NCBI GenBank assembly: GCA_914767715.1
Contig: OU612067.1
Location: forward strand, 30,046,162-30,110,161
Source of the DNA: Membranipora membranacea
Taxonomy: Eukaryota > Bryozoa > Gymnolaemata > Cheilostomatida > Membraniporidae
Reading direction: 5' to 3'
DNA: 64,000 bases
This document shows positions 1 through 12,418 of the stretch, in pieces. How positions within the stretch are numbered: the stretch's first letter is position 1; each line of letters starts with the position of its first letter. The notes beneath the pieces were generated by a model. It was not told the DNA's origin, did not search any database, and saw nothing but the letters and a program-made list of their open reading frames with translations. The translations under genes were made by a program, and so were the position numbers.

Positions 1-604
1 TTCACAGCAAACAACATCAGCAAAAATTCTATGATCTCTCATTCGTTTCAGAATAAAGTAGAATTACATATATTATTACCTAATGATGATTGAAGCAACC
101 CAGAGTTGCCCGCTTTTAATTAGTAAAAAATAGGATTATATGCAAATTAAGAGTATCCATGTGTTTGAGAACAAATTTAAATGTGATAATAGTCTTTTCT
201 GGGATCTCTCCCTGCACAGTACAAAAATAACATCATGATAATTATGGATTTGTTGAGGCACAGCGTGTTTTACAAAAGAGAGTTCTTGAAGATTTATGAT
301 GACCACAAGATGTCACCAAAGTGTGAGCAATCAAAATCAAAATCTTTTCATGGTACTCATTGGGTAGAAGAAGAAAAGAATAATTTAAATCCTGATTGGT
401 CTCACTTTACCAAGATGGAGAGAGATTTGTGTTGAGGTGATTTAGTGCAAAGTGGGATAGATTATGGTGGAGTCATACCACATTGATTCATTGATTCAAT
501 GGTACCAACGCAGTGGAAATTTCGGAACTCACCCTGTTGCCATGAAATAGTGGGACAAATCGTGTATTACAAAATCATGGTGAAAAATATTACCTAATAA
601 ACAT
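1..604 (-). repeat. Copy 1 of a three-copy repeat, forming the 3' flank of the first gene
   Basis: Read on the minus strand, the sequence directly after the stop codon of the 605-6120 gene matches two other stretches of the window: about 26943-27735 and 62768-63340, both on the plus strand. Shared landmarks are a run reading TTAGGTAATATTTTT just past the stop, CTATCCCACTTTG, a GCCTTCTGTTTTGTATAA-like run (changed in copy 1), TTTTTACTAATTAAAAG and GGTTGCTTCAAT. The segment probably serves as the 3' UTR of that gene. No coding region is recognised in it; the 66-residue frame at 235-435 is not supported. Confidence 0.8.
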
Positions 605-3600
605 TTAGTAGACAAAACCAAAATTTCTAACATGGAATTTACGGCCCTGTTTCTCCAGTTCCTGGCGTTTTGCTACGAAGTTCTCTGATTGCCACTCAGG
701 GTGCACCGCAAAGCTGAGAGGCTTTCTTGGAATGGTGTTCAGGAAGAAGGTATCACCTAATGTAACTCGTGTCTTATAAGGGTATTCTCCTATTACTGGG
801 TTCTCACATTCGACGGCATAAGGTAAGCGCTCCGTCAACTTCCTGTAACAAAATTATTGTCATCATGAGTACGGTGAATATCTATAGTCAATGGTGTCAC
901 AATAAAAAGTTACAAGTTCATATAGAATATTTCATCTCAATGCAGCCCCTTGTTGCAAGGGATAATATGGATATCATACGGTATCCGCATGGCCGCCAAA
1001 GTTATCAAGTTGATTAATACATATTTCAAAGAGCACAATATACTTAGACAAAGCATCTGACTCCTACAATTTTCCAAATAAAATTATCAATAGGTCTATC
1101 CCTTATATTTGAGTGTTTGTATCTGTTCCAGAACCTATCAGAATGCTAAGGGTAGATTGCTATGTCGGTTCGTTACCGCTTGAAAGTTGAGTTAGCGCTG
1201 GTTGTTAATTATCAAAGACCGTTAAGATCGTCTTTTGGGCCACAAACCATCTGAAATGGTTTATATATTAATATCAAAGTTTGAATTTTCTTTTTATTTA
1301 CTTGGAATATTATAGATAACTACTTCTTAACTCAGTCAGGGTCAGGAGTGGAGTTTCTGATTTGGCAATGGTGAGCCATAAATCCTAGCCAGGTCTGTTC
1401 GGATCAGGACCATAAATACAGGAGTACTTGTATGCAGAATACAAATCCCCCTCTGCCTATTCGAAAAAGATTAGGCAGTTTTGGCGGGCAAAAGTATAGG
1501 GTCACTACCCCCACACAAGCCTGTTATATAACGTGGTAAAATCCTATTGTGTAAAGTAAACAAACAAAACAAAAAACTGCCATGTGTCTGGTTTAACTTA
1601 CTTGAGGTTTAGTGGGTCACCTTGTACTTCAGCCAGCCAGCCGTACTTATTTATCTGGTCTTCATATGTAGCCTCAGTACTAGGCTCATAGAATTGCGGT
1701 GAGGGGGTTCTCATGATAACTGGAGAAGGAGCTCGCTCTAACTCTTCTTGTTCTTCGTATCTCATCTGATCCATAAATTGAGTTGGCGCTTGAGGCCGGT
1801 ATGTTTCTGTAACATACAACATACCACAATCATTTTCTTTTACAAATAGTTTTATCTCTGAACCATGTTGCTTGATCGACTAATGATGTGTTTATTTATT
1901 GGTTACTGACTTACAAGTTTCGGATCGCCTAAAAACAATACTGCTGGTAGAGAGTGAGATGAAAAATAATCAAACCCGAGAAGAGTATAAAAAAAGTAGG
2001 GGTAACACAGAATCTTTATGGTTATGACCAACACTGAGAGTAGCCCTAAAGGAAAAACAGGAAAAGATATTCTGCTTGGCTTTGTCTCTTGTTGAATCAA
2101 CCAAAGACATTACGTTTTGATGAAAACTTACCTGGTTGATATGACATGTTGGTAGTATTTGAGTCAATCTTCATTGCCATGTTAAGAGAAATAGAGGAAG
2201 CATCCGCAGATACTCTAGACTTAGCTCTTGAGCCGGCAGATTTGATGGAACGCGGTGGCGATACCCGAGGTCTGTTCAGAGATGCACTCTGGACCCTGCT
2301 GTAGCTGCCTGAGATATGTTGAGCTGGGGTTATGACCCTTGGGTCCTGAGAAGGCCTCTGCATGCTGACTGCTGCTTCTTGTACCCCAAAGTCTGGCTGT
2401 GGGGTTGCGATAGTAATCGGCTCATTATCAGCTGTATAGTTGTCTATTCTGCAAAAAAATGGTAACAACGAGCCAATTAATTATTATGCCATATCCTATA
2501 GATTTTAACAACTATAGCATATAATAATGAAAACTAACATTGCTCATCACATTCTCCCCTCGCCTCCATCCCCTCCCTCCACCCCATCCCACTTTACCCC
2601 CCTCTCCTCATCCATCTCTCTTTGCCCCCCCCCATATCGACCTAACCGCCTCGCTCCACCTTCTTCTCCATTGAGACTAGAACTAGAACATTGGACTAAT
2701 TTCAACACTATTATAGTATGGTCGATTGTTCCACTTGATACGTTTTATCATGTCTAATTCACATATTGGTTGGATGTTTACATATTACCTATATCAAGCT
2801 CTTTCTAATTTTCCTGTGAGCCTGGGCAATCACATTCTACTGGTTGGCCGGCTGAAGTGGGAGCAACTCCAGATGCAGGCGAATGGAACCATACTTGGCA
2901 AATGTGTTGGCTCTGATTGATTGATTCCACTCCATCCAACCAAGCTGGGCCACAGAGCCAGAACATTGGCTAGATCGTACTTTGAACTTGGTCTATATTT
3001 TACCTGTCTCAGGTCAAATTTGTTTACAACTTTACCAGGCGCCATACATATGTAACCAAGAATTAAAATTAATTATCCTGAATTTCTATACACTCAAAGA
3101 TAATCCCGATTATGAAATCAAAGATATAAGAATTGTTGAGTGATACAGCAAGAATTCAAATACAATTGTTGGTAAGCTGTTTGATCGGTGTGTTTCTAAT
3201 AACCTAATCTTCAATCTACATCAAACAAGCTGCTGAAAGTCAATACTTCTGCTGTGACTCATGGGTCAACTTAGCTTGAGCTAGAAGCATGGATCTTACA
3301 TGTAGGGCCTAGACCAAGTTTGATCCATTTGCCTGCATTCGGAGATGATCCAGATCCTGTGGAAGGGAGCAACTGGAATGCAGGCAATTTGATTTAACTT
3401 GATCTAGTAGCGCCTAGTAAGTGATATAATATGTTATAGTTATAGCTCTAGTAAAATTTGTGAGAAAGTGAGCTGTGAGAGTGAGCTGTAAGAGTTTCGA
3501 TAAATATATGAGCAGATAAACTTACTGTGGGGAGGGAGCTATGAAAGGTCCGTTAGGATCTACAACACCCATGAAGGTAGACTGAGGCTGCCAGCCATGA

Positions 3601-6120
3601 AACTTCCTGTTTATTGAAGGGGTGGGTATACGATTGCCCGCACTAGAAGGCCTCCTGTCGAAAGCAAACTGTTGAAGCGGAGTAGTTATACCTGTGTGTG
3701 ACTTGGATATAGACGCTGGACGAGAACCGCTAACGACAAACTGTGGACCCTAAAACATAGAAAAATCACTTTTCGATCGATAAATTTCTAAGAAGTTGAG
3801 ATATTCAGGGGAACGAAAACTATTCAGTGTGAAATTCAAAAATCCCGATTGTTTCCAGTACTGAGGTGGGTTTATTTTGTAAGACCATTCAAAGCTATGA
3901 GACTAACCTGACATTTCCAGGCAATTAGGTAACAAGATTAGTAAGACAAACAAAAGATTTAAGTTCAAAAAGCCATGGATTATAACATTATATCCACTTC
4001 GTTTGCAGCCAATGTTCCTATTCAGGACAGATAGATATTTGCCAGACTATGGTTTTGTCGAGTCATTAGCAGTATGTGTGAAAGAAAATCTGTTTTATTG
4101 AACGTAATTTGCCTCTGACTCTGCGCGCATATAACATTAGCCTGCCTTGACAAGCTTTGTTCGTGGGGAGGGACAACCCTTCATCGAAACAGCTCCACAG
4201 TCTAGCATGCAAGAGTTGACAAGCTTTGTTTCACCCCCCCACCGAACAAAGCTTGTCAAGACAGGCCAATATAACATTAGCACCTGACTTGGTACCTACC
4301 CTTTAGTATCAATTAATATTTCAGTATAAGATATACAATAAACTTTATCTTTGTCTATGTTTTTCTTGCAATGCGAGCCAGCCTCCCCAGCCACTAACAG
4401 CCCTTGACAGAGGCAGTTGGTTACCCATGCACCAATAGGGGTTGGTTTGAGGCACATGTAGTAGTTTCGCCTTGCCCTGTAATGAATCTTATATAGACAG
4501 AGGTAAGTACCTGAGAAGTAGGGGTTTTAGATCCTCGGCTAAGTTTAGACCCTGATCGTTTAGCACTTCTGAGTCCATGAGGTATAACTGGTGATACTCC
4601 TACAGGGTTTGTGTGGTGGAGCTGACTCTCCCAGTGTCTAAACAGGCATTCCTTATCTGTCAAAAAAAAATGGTTCCAAGTTGAGTAGGATAATTCATGT
4701 GTTGCGGTAGAAATACATTCATAGTAGATTCATTCATAGTACATTCATAGTACATTCATTCTACATACATAGTAGATTCAAATACACCTAGTAGTCTCAT
4801 CCGAAACATGTTTGATTCTATCATTATCAAAGGGGTGAAACATAGATCAAGTTTGATCCAATTTGCCAGCATTCCGGGTAGTCCCACTCTACTGGTGGGC
4901 TGCCGGCGGCTCGCAGAGGTAATGCGAAATGCAGACGATTGAATTATAGTTAATCTAGGTAGACTTTATGTAAGAAGTTTGGAAAACACTTCAATGAATT
5001 CTACTAGAAAAAAATCAAATCCGCTTCATTATGAAGAAATGTTACCCCCAGATCAGCCAATCCTTAACGTAGCGTCAAAAAGTGAGATTGACTGTCTTTT
5101 AATTGTGACATGAGAATTTCAATTTGTTATGGGACAATGTTTTTACGTGTCACGGCAATAAATATGACAGCCTTTAGATCATTTTGTAGATACTGCATTA
5201 TAAGGAAGCGCTTCTGGGTAGACAAACTATAGTTAGATAAAAGCTTCTCAGCTGTGTTATCAACTAACTAAGCCTGATCTATCACAGTGTTTGTATCGAA
5301 GAACAAACATGGCTTTTAAAGTGCTGTTTGATTGAGGATGCAGTTCATAGCAACTGATGGTCAGCAATGGAAACATGAAGCTTTAATAGAATGTAAAAAC
5401 AAACAGCTATGATACTGCAGTAAATGGGTAAACATCCAAACAAAACTCTGCATCAGAGTGTCATTGTAAAATCAATATGTATTTTAATTACAAATTTATA
5501 ATGTGGGGTAATTTTACCAGGTTTAGCCACTGAGTGACAGCAAAAATTGAAATATATACCAATAATTTGAATAATAAAGCAGTAGTATATACTTTAGTGT
5601 ATACTGCCAACAGAGAGGGTGACATTTCAAAAAATTAAGATCTGAATATGATTCGGTAATTTTTGTGTTAAAAATCTAGGACTGCCGCCTTGAACTGTTT
5701 ACTTTAAATAACTAGGGTTTCATAGTTTATGATTGAAATATGTGAGTCATGGACCTCTAAAACCAGCAAATGAATTTCACCATTTCTCCAAAACAAGATG
5801 ATTCGACTATATGGACACCTGAAAATATTATTCTGTTTGATTCCATTCATGTTACTCAACCATAAGATGTAAAGATATAAGCCCATGCATTGTTAGTTGT
5901 GCTCCAAATATCGTGGCATTCCAGCCCTTTGCTGCCGCTGGAATTTCCCACTATAAGGGGCACAACATCAGTCATTAGACTTTGACTAAAGGATATCATC
6001 TACTGAAAATTATATTTTACCGTAGCCGTGTTTTGCTCTCGGGTTCTCGTATATACTTGTCTGTGCAGGGTACCATCCATAGGTAGACTCCTTAGTCACG
6101 TTGTTCCGAATCAACACCAT
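605..6120 (-). CDS. Six-exon gene, 409-residue Pro/Ser-rich protein, possible ciliary microtubule-associated protein
   Basis: Coding exons on the minus strand are 6021-6120, 4511-4656, 3526-3749, 2132-2448, 1602-1806 and 605-842. All have GT/AG borders and the phases agree, giving 1230 nt (409 residues plus TAA). The N-terminus carries KESTYGWYPAQTSIYENP. The middle (about residues 50-290) is low complexity, rich in Ser, Pro and Arg. The C-terminus is compact: NKYGWLAEV, then ERLPYAVE, GEYPYKTRVTLGDTFFLN, PRKPLSFAVHPEW and a Tyr end. There is no signal peptide or membrane segment. The aromatic YGW motifs and compact tail recall small ciliary and sperm microtubule-inner or centrosomal proteins of the SPMIP/C7orf31 kind, but that is an impression from memory, not a match. 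The start is the first ATG of exon 1; additional upstream exons are possible. The final exon has a diverged, inverted copy at 62564-62767. Confidence 0.8.
3309..3407. repeat. MITE-like element, GATC family, copy 1
   Basis: Lies in an intron of the first gene. The ends are imperfect inverted repeats of about 31 bp: the left begins CTAGACCAAGTTTGATCC, and the right, reversed, begins CTAGATCAAGTTAAATCA; both run on into TTGCCTGCATT. Related elements occur at 4843-4958, 31500-31608 and 53021-53161. It has no coding capacity, as expected of a short non-autonomous DNA element. Confidence 0.6.
4141..4268. mobile_element. MITE with 23-bp terminal inverted repeats and flanking direct repeat
   Basis: The left end reads CCTGCCTTGACAAGCTTTGT and on to TCG (4141-4163). 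The right end (4243-4265) is its reverse complement with one mismatch. The element is flanked by the 12-bp direct repeat ATATAACATTAG at 4129-4140 and 4269-4280, the layout left by insertion with target-site duplication. The interior holds a further internal copy of TTGACAAGCTTTGTT. It lies in an intron of the first gene. Related ends are seen at 11688-11775, 15018-15134, 33393-33470 and 57776-57806. Confidence 0.7.
4843..4958. repeat. MITE-like element, GATC family, copy 2
   Basis: Begins TAGATCAAGTTTGATCCAAT and ends, reversed, CTAGATTAACTATAATTCAA, with GCATT on both inner sides. It lies in the first intron of the 605-6120 gene. The middle is locally GC-rich (GGGCTGCCGGCGGC). Confidence 0.55.
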
Positions 6121-8355
6121 TGCAGCGTCCCTCTCTCTCCTTCAATCTACCAGATGACTAGATAAAAAGAGATCGCCTAATTAGAGGCAGCATGCTCGAT
6201 GTGTAAATAGTACAGTATAGTGTTAGTCATAGGAAGCAGACTGTGATACAATCCTACCATTGAGTTAACGGCGCAAAGAAGCAATACTTTCACCCTGCTG
6301 CCGCATGTGTTATTGACAGCGGACAATGTTAGAGGTAGGACCACAGTGTAATTAATGATTTTCTTAGTCTAGCGCTGCCACCAGCTAACACCAACTCCAC
6401 CTTCAAGATGGATATCTCAAAAATCGATTTATAATTTACTTCTGCAGCAGGCTAATGGATTCTGATAGCATGGGAAATTACACAGATGTCAGAAGTGATA
6501 ATTCTGTGTATACCAATGAACTCCAGGCATGTGGCTATTTCCTGTTTTTTACACTTTCTATTGATTATCTGTCACTTCATAATCCAGTAAAGGAAGTCTA
6601 ACAGAGAAAACATGGAACCTGGATAATCCAATCCATGCCCTGTATGTGAGCTGAATATTCCAGGCACCAAACAAAAAGTCGATATATGAACCATTCCATG
6701 GAAGCTTCTCGGTTGCCCTCATTGAAATGATTCAGCAGTACCTTATTGCGTCATGTAACGGGATTGTAAAACAATTGGTTCGGTTAGCGCCTTGAAATCA
6801 GCAGCCATGAGATTGGTGCTGCCGATTGATGGTTGTTTTCTACAGTCATTACCACTCTTGGGGGATTTTATTCCCATGCAGATATCATAGTTCACATGTC
6901 ACCCAGATTTGGCGAATCTTCCCAGAAACAACATTATTATCTAAAAATTTTCGACCCTTGCCAAAACCTAAAAGCTTGCACCACAAGGGAACACACTTCG
7001 AGTAAAGTTCTATAAACTTATCAACTATGGTCATTTACTTCAAATTTCTAGAAAGCAGTGACAATGGGGCGTCCTTCAACATATATAACAGAGAATGACT
7101 ACAGTGTATTGAGAGTCCCAAGGACTGACAGTAACCCACAAATTTAATCATATCAGTAAATCAGTAAGCATCGTAGCTCGAACCAAAGCAGATATGTGGT
7201 GTCGCTCACTCTCCTGTACTTACCGGTTATAGAACTCTCAACTTCTTCACGTCTAGGCTACTATTATCCTGTTACTACGAATAAATACGGAATGGTAATT
7301 TAATTTTACACAACAGCCTTCGTTAATTTCACACTGAAATTAGAGACATTGATGCTAATATTCTGCTAAGTTGAGTCTATCGACTAGACCCAGTCAGTGC
7401 ACTAAGAATGTAATTTTGTTCATTTGTATCTAACCATGTTGCTATGGACTCGCTATTTGCTTTTCACTGCTTTTACAAATCATTGATAAAAGATAATGTT
7501 GTGATTTGAACAGTGGCCTATGGAATATAACACAATATTATAACTGCAGAGAATTATATTAAATATTACTATACATAATATTCTTAATAGAGCTGGCTTC
7601 AGTGAATGGAATTAAAAAGGCAGAGGGCCAGTTGTGTGATTTCACTAACTAGGGTTGTTTGTATGAGGGCAGTCAAAAGAAGTTGTCAGCCTGGTCTTAG
7701 ATGATTGTTATGAGTAAAGGTCTGCTGTCAGCTAGATCAGGGACAATTCTCCCTGGTTTAATAGATATTTTTAGTGTGGAAGCTAATTTATATGCTCTCA
7801 ATGGGCACTCCACACCAAGTTCCGGAGAAGCCAGGATTATATATATATTTATTATATATATATATATTCAGGGATGTTGGCGCCTCAGATGGGAAATTCA
7901 GCTAACAAATTTTAAAGAATTTTGTTTAAATTTTCAAAAGGTCTTTATTGGTTCGGAACAAGATTTCTGAATACCAAAGGTGATTGGCAAGAAAAAGATA
8001 ATAGAGCAGCCAGGTTGAGGATTCATACACACAATCTTCAACATTTCGCACAGATGTTTAAAAGAGCACAGAAGATCGGGATTCGTAGCAAAAAAACAGA
8101 TCATTATTTCGATGCATATTCAACCATTATAACTACCAAATATATTGACAAAGTATGTAAGTGTTTCCGTAAGTAGCAGCCAACCTGAGTAATACATCAA
8201 GTCACTGTTCATATTACATCGAGCATAGCATAATAATATGGCTTATAGCAAGGAGTTACTCTGTCAGGGTTAAGAGGGAAGGCAACTCTGATTCAGAAAT
8301 TTTGATGCTCTGGCATCAGGCAACTGGCATGCTGCTGACATGTAGTAAATGGGAA
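6121..8355. other. Intergenic region, no gene recognised
   Basis: Lies upstream of the first gene and downstream of GGH. Short ORFs at 6833-7015, 7701-7970 and 7922-8176 have no recognisable domain, no splice support and AT-rich codon use, so they are treated as chance. An AT-alternating run lies near 7838-7870. The promoter of the first gene should be near 6121-6300 but no clear core element is visible. Confidence 0.6.
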
Positions 8356-10836
8356 TTACTCAAACTTAGGTATATCAGGATCGTTAAGACAGTAATACTC
8401 ATAAAATGTATCATCAAAGGTGGAACGATAGCTGTTGAATAGAAACCTTCCTTCTTCCTTTGTTGACTTAAAGGTTTGATTATTTTTCCGAGCTTCCTCA
8501 ACAAGAAAGTTACCAAAATATTGGCTGACAAGCACAGCGTCTAATGATTGGTTGATTTTAGTTGTTATAGGATGTAGGAAGTTGTTTTTCTCTGGATGCC
8601 ACTGAGCGCCATAAAAAGGGTATTGTCGAGCTTCAAATGTTGAAACAAATTCCAAGCCAACTCCGTCTAAGTTACTTGACAGCACAGAATAAAACGACTT
8701 CATTTGTTTATTGCTTGCATAGTCTTTTCTAGCCAGGCACCAGGTGTGGTAATTAGCAGTGACTGGCTTATTTCTGAGAATATTTGAGATGTAGTCTGGC
8801 AGCTTGCCGTACAGTCGACTCTTACTGGCCTCAGATGTGAAGTTCAGAGGAAGTGAAACTTTCTCAGTATTATTGCAGCGTGTTAGTATATCACGACTGG
8901 GTGTCAGAGGCCACGTGGACATCTCCTGCATGCCGAGGCAGGTGCCCCATACGGGGAAATAGATTCCCTTCTCATTGAGAGCTCTCGCTTTCCTACAAGA
9001 ACAATATCACTGATATGTTTTATACAAGCGAACCCCCCTCTCCCAACCAATATTCAATTTATATAATTTAGAGAACTAGGGTCGAACGATTTGAGCAAAG
9101 ACGTGATCTCTTAGAGAGATCCTGAAAGCCTTGTACATAGTCATTTTGCTTGGGGCAACATCCTAACCTCATCACCAGACAACAATGTGCCCACATGATG
9201 AGGCTATCCCTATCCTTAATTAGCTTTGTGATTTGCATATGCCTGCTTCCAGACTGAGATAACCTTATATATAAGTAGGAGTAGCCTGATCAAATAATCC
9301 CCAATTTCTTCACGGTAACCAGGAAGTACTGCCATCTGTCACACTACATCAATTATCTGTTGAAAATTGGCCCAATAACTTCAGGCAAGCGTCTGCAATA
9401 ATGTGTGTAAAAATAGGCTGCTCAACGAACCTCACCCAAAACTAGTTGTGCTCCGTTTTATCATGCTAACCAAAAATGTGATGAAACATGACGTTAAATT
9501 ACAACCAATATTGGAGAAATGACCAAGCTTACTTGTAGATATAATGTCCCGCCACACCATAAGGGGATGTTAGCAGATTTACGCCACCTCCTGGGAGCAG
9601 AACTCCATTAATTCTGGATAGAAGCTCATCATAATACTCTGTGGTCTGATTTACAAAGATCGGCACAGCTCCTCCACCTCCCTGCTCTATGAAACTCTTA
9701 TAGTCTGATAGAACTTTGTACTGACCTGAGGAAAATTAAATTGATTGGTATAAACAAAATAAAAACTTTGACAGCCAGTATCTTACACACTACATTGGTT
9801 GACAGATAGTGACCATCATCAATACAATAATATCTCAATCGATCAACTAGATCTGTTATTCATTTGACCTGAACTTTAGTAAGTAGAGGTGTCTGCAGGT
9901 TAACAAATCTACACTCTAGAGTCTGTGTGATTCATCATTGTATGTTGGGATAGCAGGAAAAAAATTACTTAACTTTTGATAAAAATTCAAAGTTCGAGTT
10001 TTGACCATTGAGTGACCTTAAATTGAACACCCTGTGATGTTCAAATCTCATAAAACAGAAACAATGAAGAATGTTTAAAACGTATTAATTTCTTAATTCT
10101 AGATCATACCAGTTTGTGATCGATTATCACCAGGCAATCAAATTTTTTTGACATGTATGTATGTACGAGGAATTGCATGGTGTCACTAGACTTAATATAT
10201 ATTTAATGGGTGTTGCTGTCAACCTATGGTAAAAATGAGGGGAAATACACGAGGCCTGTTCTGTTCATGTATCTCTATTTTTCTCATATATACCATGTCA
10301 GTATTGCAACAAAAGCAGGCATGATCTTGAAACGCATTGATTAGCTAGCACTGCAAATTCTGAAGTGATACTGTCTTTTGAGATTAATATTAAGTTCTCC
10401 CAGAATCATGAATCTGGCAATACTTTGAAATTATAACAAAATGATGCCGACATCATGGAATCAAATTCTTCACACCTCAAAGGAAGCATTCTGCGGTATT
10501 AAATCTCATCGTACACTGACCATCGATATGTGAAAATGATCAACTGACTGCAGCTACAATTAACTAAAACTTGGTGCAACAGATTGATTCACATTTGTAC
10601 CAAACCTGCTTAATGAAAAAGATTACAAGCAGCAGTTGTGGCCTCATCTCAATGTTGTTGATAGGTCGTCAAAAAACTTTGTCAACGTCATGAGTTTCAG
10701 TAATCAGCTTACCTTTACACTCATGGTAATGATCTAATACAGTCTCTAGCAGCACACCAATGATAGGTTGATTACTGGGATATGATTGGATGTCGCTCAC
10801 CAAGAGTGTTAGCAGCAGGAAGCTAAATGATTTCAT
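8356..10836 (-). CDS. GGH: Gamma-glutamyl hydrolase (folylpoly-gamma-glutamate hydrolase)
   Basis: Cleaves gamma-glutamyl tails from folate polyglutamates; family members act in the lysosome or are secreted. Coding exons are 10713-10836, 9533-9725 and 8356-8992 with GT/AG borders and matching phases, giving 954 nt (317 residues; the human enzyme has 318). Residues 1-19 form a signal peptide (MKSFSFLLLTLLVSDIQS). NQPIIGVL follows, as at the mature start of the family. GVLLPGGGVNL lies in exon 2. The nucleophile is Cys124 in VWGTCLG and the active-site His is His238 in GAQWHPEKN, both standard for this class I glutamine-amidotransferase-like fold. Several N-x-S/T sites fit a glycoprotein. A small 5' UTR exon seems to be spliced on. 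Transcription is divergent from NFS1. Confidence 0.95.
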
Positions 10837-10841
10837 AATAA

Positions 10842-10930
10842 TCAATCTGATGCCTACAACAGAAAAAGCATAAAAGTAATGGAATCTGTGTTTTGTTCTG
10901 CTGCTTATTGTCACAGTCAGACCTTACCAT
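10842..10930 (-). promoter_or_regulatory. 5' UTR intron of GGH with a split upstream mini-ORF
   Basis: Upstream of the GGH start a donor (ATG|GTAAGG at 10925-10930 on the minus strand) and an acceptor (TTGTAG, just above 10853) bracket a short 5' UTR intron. If it is spliced, the exon-final ATG joins GCA TCA GAT TGA, a four-residue upstream ORF ending only a few bases before the real start. Such a uORF could lower translation of GGH. The splice sites are seen; use and effect are inferred. Confidence 0.4.
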
Positions 10931-12418
10931 GATCCTCGAAAAGAAATAAGAAAGTGGCCTTGAGGGTCACGAAGGGGTGTAAGCAGTCATGAGAACTTGC
11001 AAGGCCTTTGAAGCCCGTAAGACAGCGGTCGTGCCTGGTGTATAAAACAAGATACCCTCACACCAAAACATATTATATTGTACAATTCAAATACATTCCA
11101 AACATCTGCCTTTGGTGGATCTGAGGGTTTTTACCCTCCAAAACTGATTTGACCCAGGAGAGAAAAATTGCCACCCACACACAGGGATCTTACAATTACT
11201 TGGCCTTACTACATGAGCTTCTCACCTACCAATATACAAATTTAACATCCCCTCAAACCAAGCAGTATTAAACTCAAGTCTGTCTCAATAATATTTTCAA
11301 TTATGACCTCCTTAAAGTACTCCTTAGATCTTACATCCTACAGGTCAATTTATGAATTTGTCCATTCAGGTATGAAACCACAGGATTCACGATAAGGAGC
11401 TGAACCAACTAATGCTTGATTGATGTAGAAGGCATGATATATTAACTAAAAAGAAGAGCAGTACAACCAGGTGCTGGCGGCACGTGTTGGAAGTGGCAAT
11501 ATGTGACTAACTGTAGTATTACAGTCTTTGGTGTTTTAAGACTTAACATATTAAGCTTTTCCGAATTAGGGTTAAAAACTTGAGCTGGCAACGGGCGTAG
11601 GTGTTGCAAGACTGTTGTTTCAAGACAGTCTTAGGTGATGACACCGCAATCCAGCCAACACAATACCTCAAAAGGGGGCAAAAAAGTGATGTAGGTGCTG
11701 TATGGGACATGTCTAACAACGCTCAAGCCCCCCCTACCAACTAGCTTGTCGAGACAGGCTACGGCTGTGCCAACAAACACTAGTACAAGAAGTGAGAACT
11801 TTTCATACAAGGGTTTGATGCCTTGTTCCGAAAATGATCACTCAGAACACAGCTCTTATCTGCTTGGCAACCAAGATTAGAGTCATATTGGCTTGAACCA
11901 GAATGTATAATGCCACAAAATATGGCTAGGCAAACTTGGATCTTGACATCTTTGAGCAACAACAACAACCCTGGCAAAGAGCAGGCTAAACTTACTAGTA
12001 CAGTAGTAGAACCCTGCTGTCAATAACCTTGTTTGAGCCCTTATCTACCACCTGAATTCAAGTCAATACACAGATTTCTCAGGTGATCATATAAGCACAG
12101 GCAAGTAGGGCTAGTGACTTGTTGAGTGTAACAGAGGATGACTGCCCAAAAGTGACTGAAGAACAGTGTAACTGACTTCCTCAAGTAAAAATGCGTTTCA
12201 GGGTAGTTGTTGATAATTGTTATCATGATTCTGATCACGTGTTAGTCATGTGGTCCTTATTGTGACCTTGACCTGAGACATTCTCAAGGCTAAAACAAGG
12301 TGAAGTGTGGTTTCATTATATAAAAAAGTTTCTCAAGTCATAGTTCGATCAGCTCATTCAAATCAATACAACGTTTGTACATTTACATTGCCTGTTTTGG
12401 AAGAAATCAGAACTGAGA
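10931..12418. other. Divergent intergenic region between GGH and NFS1
   Basis: About 1.5 kb separating the two head-to-head genes; it must carry both promoters. No TATA box or GC-rich island is obvious. It contains a dispersed repeat at 11688-11775. ORFs at 11695-11880, 11780-11977 and 12041-12238 show no domain and are taken as chance. Confidence 0.55.
11688..11775 (+). repeat. Dispersed repeat, tail of the TTGACAAGCT family
   Basis: Carries CTACCAACTAGCTTGTCGAG followed by ACAGGCTA and GGCTGTGCCAACAAAC. The reverse complement of 15018-15134, inside NFS1 intron 4, matches over about 85 bases. The CTTGTC-AGACAGGCTA end links it to the MITE at 4141-4268. Confidence 0.6.
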
